DNA of 64,000 nt. Origin: Streptomyces sp. I6 (GTDB taxonomy: Bacteria > Actinomycetota > Actinomycetes > Streptomycetales > Streptomycetaceae). A program made the position numbers and the translations under genes. A model generated the notes under the pieces. It made no database searches. It saw only the letters and a list, made by a program, of their open reading frames with translations, and had not been told where the DNA came from. Positions 1 through 8,665 of the stretch are shown piece by piece (within the stretch, counting starts at the first letter, position 1; every line of letters begins with the position of its first letter). Where the stretch lies: NCBI GenBank assembly GCA_003725745.1, contig RHDP01000001.1, forward strand, positions 2,509,501-2,573,500, read 5' to 3'.

Positions 1-315
1 ACCTCGCTCGGGCCTTCGGTCCTGACCTCGACCCGAAGGCGGCCTCGATTCGCACTGCCGACCGTCCCGCGGTCCATGCCCGTCCTCTTCGCCGACGACG
101 TTGACGTCCGCAGAACATTACGCCTTTCGTACGCCGATCGGTAGCCGAACTCCCCCACAAATCGGACATACATGACTTTCAACACTTGCAACGGGCGGCA
201 AAGAGCGGGTAGGGCTATATGGACACCACCGACACGGCCGGCTTTGGAGGCGCCGCACACCGCAGCACCGCGTATGGGCATCGGCAGCCATATGCCGAGA
301 ACGATGGAGGAGACC
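1..315. other. Leader region before the sigma-factor gene; no gene seen
   Basis: I see no supported coding region here. A weak housekeeping-type promoter could be TTGCAA at 186-191, an 18-base gap, then TAGGGC at 210-215, reading toward the sigma gene. This is a pattern match only. The first bases could hold the tail of a gene from outside the window, but nothing recognisable is encoded. Confidence 0.3.
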
Positions 316-1275
316 ATGTCACCCCGGCTCGACGAAACGCGTACCCCGGACGCGCCGTCGACATGTCAGCACGATCAACTCGATTCCCCCGAGCACACCG
401 GGCGCCACGCGCCCGACGTGTACGACGAGCACCACCCGCACGCGCAGTACGGGCAGTACGCGCAGTACGAGGATGTCGGCCTCCCGGCGCTCCCGCCGTT
501 CGACCAGGTCGGCCCCGTGGACGCGCGCGCTCTGTCGAAGACGCTCTTCGCCCGCCTGGAAGCCCTCGAGGAGGGCACGCACGAGTACGCCTACGTGCGC
601 AACACCCTCGTCGAACTCAACCTCGCACTGGTCAAGTTCGCCGCCTCCCGGTTCCGCTCCCGCAGCGAGCCGATGGAGGACATCGTCCAGGTGGGCACGA
701 TCGGCCTGATCAAGGCCATCGACCGCTTCGAGCTCAGCCGGGGCGTGGAGTTCCCCACGTTCGCGATGCCGACGATCATCGGCGAGATCAAGCGCTTCTT
801 CCGCGACACCTCCTGGTCCGTGCGCGTCCCGCGCCGGCTGCAGGAACTGAGGCTGGACCTCGCGAAGGCCGGCGACGAGCTCGCCCAGCAGCTCGACCGC
901 GCACCCACGATCGGCGAACTCGCCGAGCGCCTCGGCATCACCAGGGACGAGGTCGTCGAGGGCATGGCCGCGAGCAACGCGTACACCGCGAGCTCGCTGG
1001 ACGCGCAGCCCGACGAGGACGAGTCCGAGGGCACGCTGGCGGACCGCATCGGCTACGAGGACCACGGCCTCGAGGGGATCGAGTACATCGAGTCCCTGAA
1101 GCCGCTCATCGCCTCGCTGCCCCCGCGCGACCGCAGGATCCTCTCGCTCCGCTTCGTCGCGGGCATGACCCAGTCCGAGATCGGCGACGAGCTCGGGATC
1201 TCGCAGATGCACGTGTCGCGCCTGCTGACCCGCACGCTGACCAGGCTCAGAAAGGGCCTCACCGTCGAGGAGTGA
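316..1275 (+). CDS. RNA polymerase sigma factor, SigB/SigF/SigG (stress and sporulation) family
   Basis: Group 3 sigma factor of about 319 residues that directs RNA polymerase to stress or developmental promoters. The N-terminal 65 residues are variable and rich in His, Gln and Tyr. Region 2 follows, with 'FAASRFRSRSEPMEDIVQVG' and 'DRFELSRGVEFPTFAMPTI', then the region 3 stretch 'DTSWSVRVPRRLQEL', which is typical of this family. The C-terminal region 4 helix-turn-helix is 'MTQSEIGDELGISQMHVSRL'. ATG 316 is chosen because GGAGG lies 6 bases upstream; a longer reading from 172 has no such site. It stands next to hut genes, as sigI (SCO3068) does in S. coelicolor as I remember it, but no anti-sigma or anti-anti-sigma gene is seen in this window. 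Family assignment is firm; sigI orthology is inference. Confidence 0.93.
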   Translation: MSPRLDETRTPDAPSTCQHDQLDSPEHTGRHAPDVYDEHHPHAQYGQYAQYEDVGLPALPPFDQVGPVDARALSKTLFARLEALEEGTHEYAYVRNTLVELNLALVKFAASRFRSRSEPMEDIVQVGTIGLIKAIDRFELSRGVEFPTFAMPTIIGEIKRFFRDTSWSVRVPRRLQELRLDLAKAGDELAQQLDRAPTIGELAERLGITRDEVVEGMAASNAYTASSLDAQPDEDESEGTLADRIGYEDHGLEGIEYIESLKPLIASLPPRDRRILSLRFVAGMTQSEIGDELGISQMHVSRLLTRTLTRLRKGLTVEE

Positions 1276-1300
1276 ACTCCCCTCCGCAGCACACCGCCTG

Positions 1301-1331
1301 AAGGGTCCATTCCGTCAAGGGATGGACCCTT
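1301..1331 (+). terminator. Hairpin after the sigma-factor gene
   Basis: A perfect 10-bp inverted repeat, AAGGGTCCAT at 1301-1310 and ATGGACCCTT at 1322-1331, with an 11-base loop, begins 25 bases after the stop codon. There is no clear U tract, as is common for Streptomyces terminators. Confidence 0.65.
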
Positions 1332-1398
1332 CCGCCGTATTGACGGTGGGGTCCGGTATGGGCCACATTGAGCCGGGGGTTCAGGGGGTGGTGGGGCC

Positions 1399-2643
1399 GT
1401 GGGGGAGGCGCTGGAAGCGCGGATGCGCGACCGCATCGGCAGGGAGTGCCTCTACCTGCCGTCGTGCCGGCTCGGGCTGTACGTGGCGCTGCGCCACTGG
1501 TGCAGACCCGGCGGGCGGGTGCTGATGTCGCCCGTCAACGACGACGTGATCTTCTTCGTGGTGCTGGCGGCGGGCCTCCGCCCGGTGCAGGCACCCCTCG
1601 ACCCGCGTGACGGCTCGATCGACGAGTCCGCCGTCCCCGAGGAGACCTGGCGGACCCTGGACGCGGTCATCACGACCAATCTGTACGGCAACCCCGACCC
1701 CGCACCCGGCCTGCGCGCCCGCTGCGACGCGCTGGGCATCCCGCTCCTTGAGGACGCGGCGCACGCGATCGGGTCGAGCGTCGGCGGACGGCCCGTGGGC
1801 TCGTACGGGGAGGCGTCCGTCTTCAGCCTCTCCAAGCACACCGCCGCCAAGACCGGGGGCTTCCTGGCGGTCGCCGACCCGGCCCTCCGGGAGGCACTCC
1901 GGGAGGCCCGCGACCACCTCCTCGCCCCTTCCCGGCTGTCCGCCGAGTTCGCCTACGCCCTGCGGCCGTACGCGGAGGCCTCGGTGCGCGGGCTGCGCCT
2001 GGTCCGGGCGGCACGGGCCGCGATGCGGCTCCTCGGCATGGAGGAGCGCGAAGGGATACGGATGCCGCTGCGGCCCGGCGAACTGAGGCAGGCGGTGGCC
2101 GAGGCCCCCGCTCTCACGCCGTTCCACTCCTGGGTCCGGGTCGACATGCACGACTACCGGATCCGCCCCGGACGCGCCCGCCTCCACCGCACCGCGCGGC
2201 TGCTCGACCGCCTCGACGACCGTCTCGCGGCCCATCGCGAAGGCACCCGGCGGCTGCTGGCGAGCCCCTGGGCGGCGCCCGGCGCCGGCCCGGTCCAGCC
2301 GCTCTTCCGCGTGCCGCTGCTGGTAGCCGACCGGGACGCGGCCGTCGCCGCACTGGCCCGGCACCGCATCACCACCGGCTATCTGTACGACCCTCCGCTC
2401 GACGACTACGCCTCCGCGCGGTTCACCGACCCGCCGCCCGATCCGGAACCGGCCCGCTGGTTCGCCCGCCACGCCCTCCCCGCCGACCCGCTCAGGGCGG
2501 ACCGGATCACCGCCGTCCTGGACGCGGCGGGCGTACGCCCGGCCGAGCCCCCGCCGAAGGCACGGCGCACGGGGGACCCCGAAGGCGGGGCCGGGGGCCC
2601 CGAGAGCGGGGTCCGGGGCCCCGAAGGCGGGGGCGGTGGCTGA
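1399..2643 (+). CDS. DegT/DnrJ/EryC1/StrS-type PLP aminotransferase family protein
   Basis: Fold-type I PLP enzyme of 414 residues, of the family that makes amino sugars for surface polysaccharides. Seen: the phosphate-site region 'YLPSCRLGLYVALRHW', the cofactor-stacking segment 'GIPLLEDAAHAIGSSVGGR' and 'SVFSLSKHTAAKTGGFLAV', where a lysine should bind PLP. That last segment lacks the usual TGEGG, so the enzyme is divergent and may not be a standard sugar transaminase. The last 30 residues are a Gly/Pro/Glu-rich tail encoded by G-rich degenerate repeats and are probably disordered. The start is GTG with a purine-rich AGGGGG about 10 bases upstream. Its stop overlaps the next gene by 8 bases, so the two are likely co-transcribed. 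Confidence 0.8.
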   Translation: MGEALEARMRDRIGRECLYLPSCRLGLYVALRHWCRPGGRVLMSPVNDDVIFFVVLAAGLRPVQAPLDPRDGSIDESAVPEETWRTLDAVITTNLYGNPDPAPGLRARCDALGIPLLEDAAHAIGSSVGGRPVGSYGEASVFSLSKHTAAKTGGFLAVADPALREALREARDHLLAPSRLSAEFAYALRPYAEASVRGLRLVRAARAAMRLLGMEEREGIRMPLRPGELRQAVAEAPALTPFHSWVRVDMHDYRIRPGRARLHRTARLLDRLDDRLAAHREGTRRLLASPWAAPGAGPVQPLFRVPLLVADRDAAVAALARHRITTGYLYDPPLDDYASARFTDPPPDPEPARWFARHALPADPLRADRITAVLDAAGVRPAEPPPKARRTGDPEGGAGGPESGVRGPEGGGGG

Positions 2644-4999
2644 GACGACCCGGGTGCGGGCGCCCGGTACCGCCACCGGCGGGAAGGCGCCCTCCGACGG
2701 GACGACCGGAGGATCCGAGGGCGGCTCCTCCATGTTCCGCAACGCCTATGCGCTGATGCTCTCCACCGGCGTCTCCGCCGCGCTGGGGCTGGGCTTCTGG
2801 CTGGTGGCCGCCCGGTACTTCACCGAGGAGGCCGTGGGGCAGGGGTCGGCCGCCATCGCCGCGATGCGGCTGCTCGCCTCGATCACCGCGACCACGATGA
2901 TCGGCGCGGTGGTGCGGTACGTGCCCAGGGCCGGACGGGCGACCGGTCCGCTGGTGTGGCGGGCGTACGCGGTCAGTTCGGCCGTCGTGTGCGTCGCGTG
3001 CGCGGCCTTCCTCGTCACCCTCGACCTGTGGGGACCCTCGTACGCCCCGTTGCGGGGTCCCGTCGCCGGAGCGGTCTTCACCGCCGCATGCGTCGGCTGG
3101 GCACTGCTCACCCTGCAGGACGGGGTGCTGACCGGGTTGCGCGAGGCCGTCTGGGTACCGGTGGGCAACGCGGTGTTCTCCGTGGGCAAGCTGCTGCTGC
3201 TCGTCGTCTTCGCGGGCGCCCTCCCCGTCCTCGGCGTCTTCGTGTCGTGGGCGGCGGCGATCGCCCTGTCCGTACTACCGCTCGGCTGGCTGGTGTTCCG
3301 CCGGCTGATACCCCGCCACGCCGCCGCCGAGGGCGGCCGCGAGCCGCCGCGGATGCGGGACATCGGGCGCTTCCTCGCCGGGGACTCCGTCGGCGCCCTC
3401 TTCTCCCTGGCGATGATCAACCTGCTGCCGGTGATGGTCGCCGTCCGCTTCGACGCCGCGCACAACGGCTTCTTCTACATCGCCTACACCGTCGGCGGCA
3501 CGATGGAGTTCATGGCCATCAACATGGCCTCCTCGCTCACCGCGCACGCCTCGCACAGCCCGGGCAGCCTCGCCGACGGGGTGCGCGGTGCTCTGCGCCG
3601 GATGGCGCTGCTGCTCGTGCCGGTCGTCGCCGTCCTCGTCGTCTTCGCACCGCTGATCCTCGCGCCGTTCGGCGGCGACTACGCCGAGCACGGCACGACG
3701 GTGCTGAGGCTGCTGGCCGCTGCCGCGCTGCCCCGGGTCGTCGTGGAGCTGTACATCGGGGTCCTGCGTGTGCAGGGCCGTACGGGCGTACTCGCGGCCC
3801 TCCAGGGCACGATGTGCGTGATGGTGCTCGGCAGCGCCGCGGTCCTGATGGGCCTGGCCGGGATCTCCGGCGCGGGCCTGGCGATGCTGCTGTCCATGGC
3901 GCTGATGGCGCTGGTCTCCGCGCCGGGCATCCGGGCGGCGCTCGCCGGGCGGGCGCCCCGTCCGGCGTGCGGGTCACGGCCGTTGACGCCACGGCGGCAC
4001 TCCGCGGCCGACGGATTCGGCACGACCTGGGCCCGCCGGGCCGCCGCGCGGCGGGCCTCCGCCGCGGCCGGGCAGGACGGGGTCCGGACGCGGGAAGCCG
4101 TCTGTCCGCGGGGGATGCACGGGGCGGGGGGCCCGGTGTGCGGGACATCGGCGCACAGCGCGGGAACCCCGGTCGGGACCCCGACACACGAACCAGGGAC
4201 CACGGTCGGGACCCCGACACACGAACCAGGGACCACGGTCGGGACCCCGACACACGCGACGGGATCCCCGGCGCCCGGAACACCCCTGCACCAGGGAGGA
4301 AACCCGACACCCGGAACCCCGGCGCACGGGCCGCCGGAGCGGTCCCCGGCCGCCGGGCCCGGCGAGGAGTCGGGCACGGCCGCCTGGCTGTGGCTGCTGC
4401 TGGGCCTGGCGGCCGGCCTGTTCTGGTTCCCGCTGGCACGGGCGCGCGACGTACCGCCCGGGCCGCTGACGGGCCGGGAGCTGCTGCACGCGCTGCCGGC
4501 TCCGACGGTGACCGCCGTGGTGCTGCTGGTGGTCGTGTACAGCGGCGCCGTGGCACTGGGCCGCCTGCGGCCGGTCCTGCTCGCGGCCGCCCTGCTCACC
4601 TTCGCGGGCGCGCTGCACTCCGCGCCCGCACTGCTGGGGGTACGGCCGCCGCCCGTCTCCGGGCCGGGGCACGAGGTGCTGGCGGAGCTGCTGACCGGGC
4701 CGGTGGGGATCGGCGGCCCGGCGGAGGTACGCGCGGTCCTGCCGCCGCTGCTGCAACTGCTGTGCCTGGGGCTGGCCGCCACCGCCCTGCGGGCCCTGGG
4801 CACCCCCGGCCGGACGACCGCGGCGGCGGTGTGGGTCCTGGCGGTGGCGGGCTGGGCGGCCCAGGGCGCGTTCGCCGCCGCGGCACTACCGGTGTCGGCC
4901 GGATTCCTGGCGGTGGCGGTGGCTGCGCTCGTCCACCGCCGGACGGGCCCCGGCGCCGCCCGGCGGAAGGCCCTCAGCGGCTCGGGACCGGCTGCCTGA
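2636..4999 (+). CDS. Polysaccharide flippase-like membrane protein with an extra C-terminal membrane domain
   Basis: Membrane protein of 787 residues. Residues about 35-435 look like an oligosaccharide flippase of the Wzx/MurJ-like superfamily: roughly 12-14 hydrophobic helices, starting 'NAYALMLSTGVSAALGLGFW' and 'ATTMIGAVVRYVPRAGRA'. Such proteins move lipid-linked glycans across the cytoplasmic membrane. Residues about 440-580 form a hydrophilic linker rich in Gly, Pro and Thr that contains 11-residue repeats (VGTPTHEPGTT). Residues about 585-775 form a second membrane block of some six helices whose family I do not recognise. The start is uncertain: GTG 2636 overlaps the upstream stop, while ATG 2733 (MFRNAYAL) begins right at the membrane domain. 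The 3' end overlaps the opposite-strand hydrolase gene by 26 bases. Confidence 0.8.
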   Translation: MAETTRVRAPGTATGGKAPSDGTTGGSEGGSSMFRNAYALMLSTGVSAALGLGFWLVAARYFTEEAVGQGSAAIAAMRLLASITATTMIGAVVRYVPRAGRATGPLVWRAYAVSSAVVCVACAAFLVTLDLWGPSYAPLRGPVAGAVFTAACVGWALLTLQDGVLTGLREAVWVPVGNAVFSVGKLLLLVVFAGALPVLGVFVSWAAAIALSVLPLGWLVFRRLIPRHAAAEGGREPPRMRDIGRFLAGDSVGALFSLAMINLLPVMVAVRFDAAHNGFFYIAYTVGGTMEFMAINMASSLTAHASHSPGSLADGVRGALRRMALLLVPVVAVLVVFAPLILAPFGGDYAEHGTTVLRLLAAAALPRVVVELYIGVLRVQGRTGVLAALQGTMCVMVLGSAAVLMGLAGISGAGLAMLLSMALMALVSAPGIRAALAGRAPRPACGSRPLTPRRHSAADGFGTTWARRAAARRASAAAGQDGVRTREAVCPRGMHGAGGPVCGTSAHSAGTPVGTPTHEPGTTVGTPTHEPGTTVGTPTHATGSPAPGTPLHQGGNPTPGTPAHGPPERSPAAGPGEESGTAAWLWLLLGLAAGLFWFPLARARDVPPGPLTGRELLHALPAPTVTAVVLLVVVYSGAVALGRLRPVLLAAALLTFAGALHSAPALLGVRPPPVSGPGHEVLAELLTGPVGIGGPAEVRAVLPPLLQLLCLGLAATALRALGTPGRTTAAAVWVLAVAGWAAQGAFAAAALPVSAGFLAVAVAALVHRRTGPGAARRKALSGSGPAA
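4171..4256 (+). repeat. 33-bp tandem repeat inside the flippase linker
   Basis: A 33-bp unit starts at 4171, 4204 and 4237; the first two copies are complete and the third stops after 20 bases. The unit is a multiple of three, so copy-number change alters the 11-residue VGTPTHEPGTT repeat without breaking the frame. Confidence 0.9.
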
Positions 5000-6142
5000 A
5001 CCAGCCGTCCCGGCCGGCGAGCCGGTAACCCTCCAGCCCCGGCCCGTTGTTGACCGTCAGATCGCAGCCCTCGCCCGGCACCGCGCGGTTCCAGTGCACC
5101 ATCGCCTTCACCCTGGGCATGGTCCTGGCGACCTCCGGGATGGCCGCGTACCACTCGCGCTGCCGGTCGGGGTCGGCCGGATCGGGGACGGTCGCGAACT
5201 CGGCGAGCATCAGGGGCTTCTCGTCGGAGATGTTCGCGAGCAGCCAGTCGTGGGTGGGCCGCTGGCTGCGCTCGAAGTCCTTCCAGTCCGTGGTCCGGTG
5301 GCAGGTGAAGTAGTTGTACTGGTCCATGGCGAGCCAGTCGACGTAGTCGTCACCCGGGTACAGCCGCTTCATCAGGTCGGCGCTGCCGAGATAGCCGGAG
5401 ACCGTCCACACCCACACCACGTTCCGCGCGCCGAGCTTCTCGAAGCGGTCCCGCAGATGCCGGTAGGCGGCGACGTACTCCTCGGGCGTACCGGCGCCCT
5501 CCCCGATCCGGGCGTCGACCTCCTGGTCGAAGGAGAGGAAGACCCGCTTCCCGTAGGCCTTGATGCGGCGGATCTGCGGGTCGATGATCTCCGTGTCGTA
5601 CCGGCCCGAGGCGATGCTCCGCCAGCCGAGCTGGGTCTCGGTCCAGTTGGCGTGGTGCGGTTCCTTCCAGACCGTGGACTCCCAGGCGAGCATCAGGAGG
5701 CGGTCGCGGCCCAGTTCCTGTTCGTCGGGGGTGAGCAGCTGCCCGTCGAGCTCGTTCCCCGACATGTCGTGGTACGTGTAGACGAGGTCGAGCCGCCGTC
5801 CGATCTTCTTCTCGAACGCGTACACCGGTGCGGTGAGCGAGCCGTTCCCGTCGTAGGGGATGTACGCACCCCACCAGGCGCCGCAGCGCGGAGCGAGTAC
5901 GTCGTCGGGGGCGCAGGGTCCGGCCGGGGGCGCGCCGGAGACGGCGTTCTCCGGAAGGCCCCCGGTGGACTCGCCGTTGGACTTTCCGATGGACTCGCCG
6001 GGGGGCTCCCCGGCGGTCTCCCGTCCACGGGGCCGTCGTCGGCGGTGGCCCAGATCCCGATGCCGGCGAGAAGGGCGGCGACCGCGGCGAGGACGACCGC
6101 CGCGGCCGCTCGCCGCCGGGAGCCCGCACGAGGTCCGCTCAT
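4974..6142 (-). CDS. Secreted or membrane-anchored GH26-like glycoside hydrolase (one apparent frameshift)
   Basis: About 389 residues once one missing base is restored. An N-terminal membrane or signal segment, 'AAAAVVLAAVAALLAGIGIW', is followed by a short low-complexity linker and the catalytic domain. That domain opens 'WGAYIPYDGNG', carries 'RVFLSFDQEVDARIG' (likely acid/base Glu), 'YVDWLAMDQYNYF' and 'PLMLAEFATVPDP' (likely nucleophile Glu). This pattern fits family GH26 (beta-mannanase-like). It probably trims or matures the polysaccharide made by this cluster. ATG 6142 overlaps the stop of the upstream gene (ATGA). The signal peptide lies in one frame and the catalytic domain in another; adding one G to the run at 6020-6022 joins them. 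The break is probably a sequence error. Confidence 0.75.
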
Positions 6143-6654
6143 CGGCCACCGCTCCCCGCCGCGCGTCCGGGCGCGGCCTCGGCGTCGGGCGCACCCTCGC
6201 TCCCGGGCCCGGGAGCCGTACCCGGGGACGGCGCACCGCCGCTGCCTGCCGCGGGCCCGGGCGCCTCCCCCGCAGCGACGTCACGCGCGCCTCCGGCCGC
6301 GCCGCGCGTGGCCGCGGGGAGCGGGAGCCCCGGCAGCGCGGCGACGACCGTCACGAAGGCCGCCAGGGGCAGCAGGAACGCGGTCACCGTGAATCCCCCG
6401 GCCAGGAACAGCGAGGTGGCGGTGAGCACGCCGATGGCGAGGCTGATCGGCGCCGCCAGCGCGAACGCCTCCAGACGGGCGGCGGGCCGCAGGCCGGCCG
6501 GCTGCGGGTGCAGCAGGGCGAGACCCGGGCCGAAGCCGACGAACAGGAGCACGGGGACCCATCTCAGCGGCGAGCCGCCGGGCAGCAGGGTGGCGGCGAG
6601 CGCCACCCAGCCGGACAGCGCCACGGCCGCTCTGAGCGGGGCCTCTTTCGGCAT
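6139..6654 (-). CDS. Small membrane protein of the polysaccharide cluster, unknown function
   Basis: 171 residues. Four or five hydrophobic segments occupy residues 5-115, for example 'WVPVLLFVGFGPGLALL' and 'ISLAIGVLTATSLFLAGGF'. The last 55 residues are an Ala/Gly/Pro-rich hydrophilic tail. The shape recalls the small DUF1616-like membrane proteins found in cell-surface glycan clusters, but I cannot assign a family. It begins 6 bases after the large membrane protein gene upstream and overlaps the hydrolase gene by 4 bases, so the three are probably one transcription unit. Confidence 0.75.
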   Translation of the reverse strand: MPKEAPLRAAVALSGWVALAATLLPGGSPLRWVPVLLFVGFGPGLALLHPQPAGLRPAARLEAFALAAPISLAIGVLTATSLFLAGGFTVTAFLLPLAAFVTVVAALPGLPLPAATRGAAGGARDVAAGEAPGPAAGSGGAPSPGTAPGPGSEGAPDAEAAPGRAAGSGGR

Positions 6655-6660
6655 CGGGAC

Positions 6661-8559
6661 TCACCTCGCTGGTGATCGGTGTTCGAGTACGACGCCGTAG
6701 GGGTGTTCCTCGACGACGGTGAAGAGCGGGGACGCCGCGAGCTTGTCGCGCAGCCTCGCGAAGCCGCCGGGGGGCAGCAGCCCCTCGCCCGCGGTGTAGA
6801 CGTCCTGGGTGCGGGTGAGGATGACGTACGCCCGCGTCCCGGGCGGGATCCCGTCGTCCAGATAGCGGGCCGGGTCGGCGAGCATCCGTTCGTTCTCCGG
6901 GAGTTCCTGCTCGGCGAAGAACCAGTGCTCCAGCCGGTCGTAGCGGTGCAGCGCCTTCGGGAACGACCCGGTCGCCGCGAGGACCAGGCTTCCCTCGGGG
7001 GCCCGGTCGATGGACCTGGTGACCAGGGCCGTCTCGGCCGGCGGGGTGTAGTGCATCCTCTCCTTGCCGTAGTACGAGGGGAGGAACCCGGCGGCGAGCG
7101 CGACCAGCGACACGGGCAGCGCGACGGCGGCGACGCGGCGGCGCACGGCCCTGGCGCGCGGTGAGGCGGCCCGGGCACCGGCGGCCGGGACGAGTGCGGC
7201 GGCGGCGAAGAACGCGGCTCCGGGCAGGCCGAACAGGTAGACGCGGAAGAGCATTTCGCCGCCGTAGTCGTTGACGGCGAACAGCGGCAGCGGCGCCGCC
7301 GACACCAGCAGCAGCGGCAGCGCGCTGCGGACCAGTCTGCGCCGGGTGAGCACGGCGACGGCGGCAGGCAGGGCGATCGCGAACACCATCAGCACATTGG
7401 CCAGGCCCGCGAGTTCGGGCCCGGGGCCGGTCAGCCGGCCGGCGTATCCGGCGCGGGAGTTGCGGGTCAGCTCGCCGAGGGACTCGCGCAGGGTGCCGAG
7501 GGTCTCCATGAACAGCGGCCGGCCCATGGTCAGATCCCAGGCCAGCATCACGGCACAGGCGACCGCGAGGAGCCCGTAGTTGCGGTAGCGGCGGGTGAGG
7601 AGCAGGGCGGACAGCGACACGCACAGCATCACCGGGGTGAGCTGGTGCGAGGCGTTGATCGCCGCGATCAGGGGCACGAGCACCAGCACGCAGACGGCGC
7701 GCTGACGCCGCCCGGTCGGCGGCGGCACGGCGGCCGCGGCCGGGTCGAGGAACGTACGGTCCCGGAGCCTCCCGGCCGATCCCGGCAGCACGAAGTGGCG
7801 CAGCACCACCGCGAGTACGGTCAGGTGCAGCAGGTAGGCGAAGCCCTGCGGAGCGAGGTAGTCCTGGCCGACCCAGTTGGCGAGCTGGTAGATCCAGACG
7901 CCGGTCCACACCAGCCGCCAGTCCTCGGTGAAGGTCCGGTAGAGCAGCACGAGCACGGGCATCAGCAGCAGCCCGAGCACCACCGGTGCCCAGTTGAGGT
8001 ACGCGGCCGCGCTCTCCACCCCGAAGGAGCGCACCAGGGCGGCGTTGAGGCCGAAGAAACCGGGCCACTGCTCGTAGGCCGCCATGTTCCCGGACAGCGG
8101 CGCGTGGGGCCTCAGTTCACCGTTGGCCAGGAGGGTGTCGATGACGGCGTCGTGCTTGGAGGCCCACGGGTAGCGCACCGAGTCGTACAGCAGCGCGGGA
8201 GGGGCCTTCAGGGCGAACAGCATCCCCACGCAGTACGCGGCCGGCCACCAGGGGGCGGTGCCCGCGCGCCGCAGCGCGAGCAGGAAGCCGCCGGTGAGCA
8301 CCAGGAGCGCGGCGAAGAACGATGCCGGCAGCCGGTCGAGGAGTCCGTACTCCCCCATCGTCCGGAAGCCGATGCGCGGCAGCGCGTACCCCCACAGGGC
8401 GAGACCGAGGAGCAGGGGGAGCCAGGCGGGGCCGGGCAGGGCCGGCCGTCTCCGCGGCCGCGCGCCGGTGCCCGCGGGCGGCCGGTGGCCCTCGGCCCGT
8501 GCCACCGCCGGCAGCACGCCGCTCCCGGTGACCGGTGTGGGCACGCGTTGCTGCTGCAC
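6661..8559 (-). CDS. Large multi-spanning membrane protein, GT-C glycosyltransferase-like
   Basis: 632 residues with about 12-13 predicted membrane helices from residue 45 to 500, followed by a roughly 120-residue soluble C-terminal domain ('ALVTRSIDRAPEGSLVLAA'). The layout, many helices plus an extracytoplasmic C-terminal domain, is that of GT-C enzymes, which use polyprenyl-phosphate sugars, or of O-antigen-polymerase-like proteins. A conserved-looking loop 'NWVGQDYLAPQGFAYLLH' may be catalytic. It lies between glycosyltransferase, deacetylase and hydrolase genes, which supports a role in polymerising or transferring surface glycan. The start is GTG 8559. The exact reaction is unknown. Confidence 0.75.
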   Translation of the reverse strand: MQQQRVPTPVTGSGVLPAVARAEGHRPPAGTGARPRRRPALPGPAWLPLLLGLALWGYALPRIGFRTMGEYGLLDRLPASFFAALLVLTGGFLLALRRAGTAPWWPAAYCVGMLFALKAPPALLYDSVRYPWASKHDAVIDTLLANGELRPHAPLSGNMAAYEQWPGFFGLNAALVRSFGVESAAAYLNWAPVVLGLLLMPVLVLLYRTFTEDWRLVWTGVWIYQLANWVGQDYLAPQGFAYLLHLTVLAVVLRHFVLPGSAGRLRDRTFLDPAAAAVPPPTGRRQRAVCVLVLVPLIAAINASHQLTPVMLCVSLSALLLTRRYRNYGLLAVACAVMLAWDLTMGRPLFMETLGTLRESLGELTRNSRAGYAGRLTGPGPELAGLANVLMVFAIALPAAVAVLTRRRLVRSALPLLLVSAAPLPLFAVNDYGGEMLFRVYLFGLPGAAFFAAAALVPAAGARAASPRARAVRRRVAAVALPVSLVALAAGFLPSYYGKERMHYTPPAETALVTRSIDRAPEGSLVLAATGSFPKALHRYDRLEHWFFAEQELPENERMLADPARYLDDGIPPGTRAYVILTRTQDVYTAGEGLLPPGGFARLRDKLAASPLFTVVEEHPYGVVLEHRSPAR

Positions 8560-8624
8560 CGTGCGACTCCCCCACGGATGTGGACGCTGCTGTCAGACCG
8601 CTGTCCCTTTCAGCGAAGTATAGG

Positions 8625-8638
8625 AACCTGGTCAGGTT
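8625..8638. promoter_or_regulatory. Short palindrome between the deacetylase and membrane-protein genes
   Basis: AACCTG-GT-CAGGTT at 8625-8638 is a perfect 6+6 palindrome in the 106-base gap between two minus-strand genes. It could be an operator for the downstream transcription unit, or a weak terminator for the deacetylase gene. Evidence is the symmetry alone. Confidence 0.3.
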
Positions 8639-8665
8639 TTGGGCGGCTCTCGACCATCTTCACCC

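Noticed and set aside
172-315. Longer N-terminus of the sigma factor from ATG 172
   Set aside because: No ribosome-binding site precedes 172, while GGAGG stands 6 bases before ATG 316.
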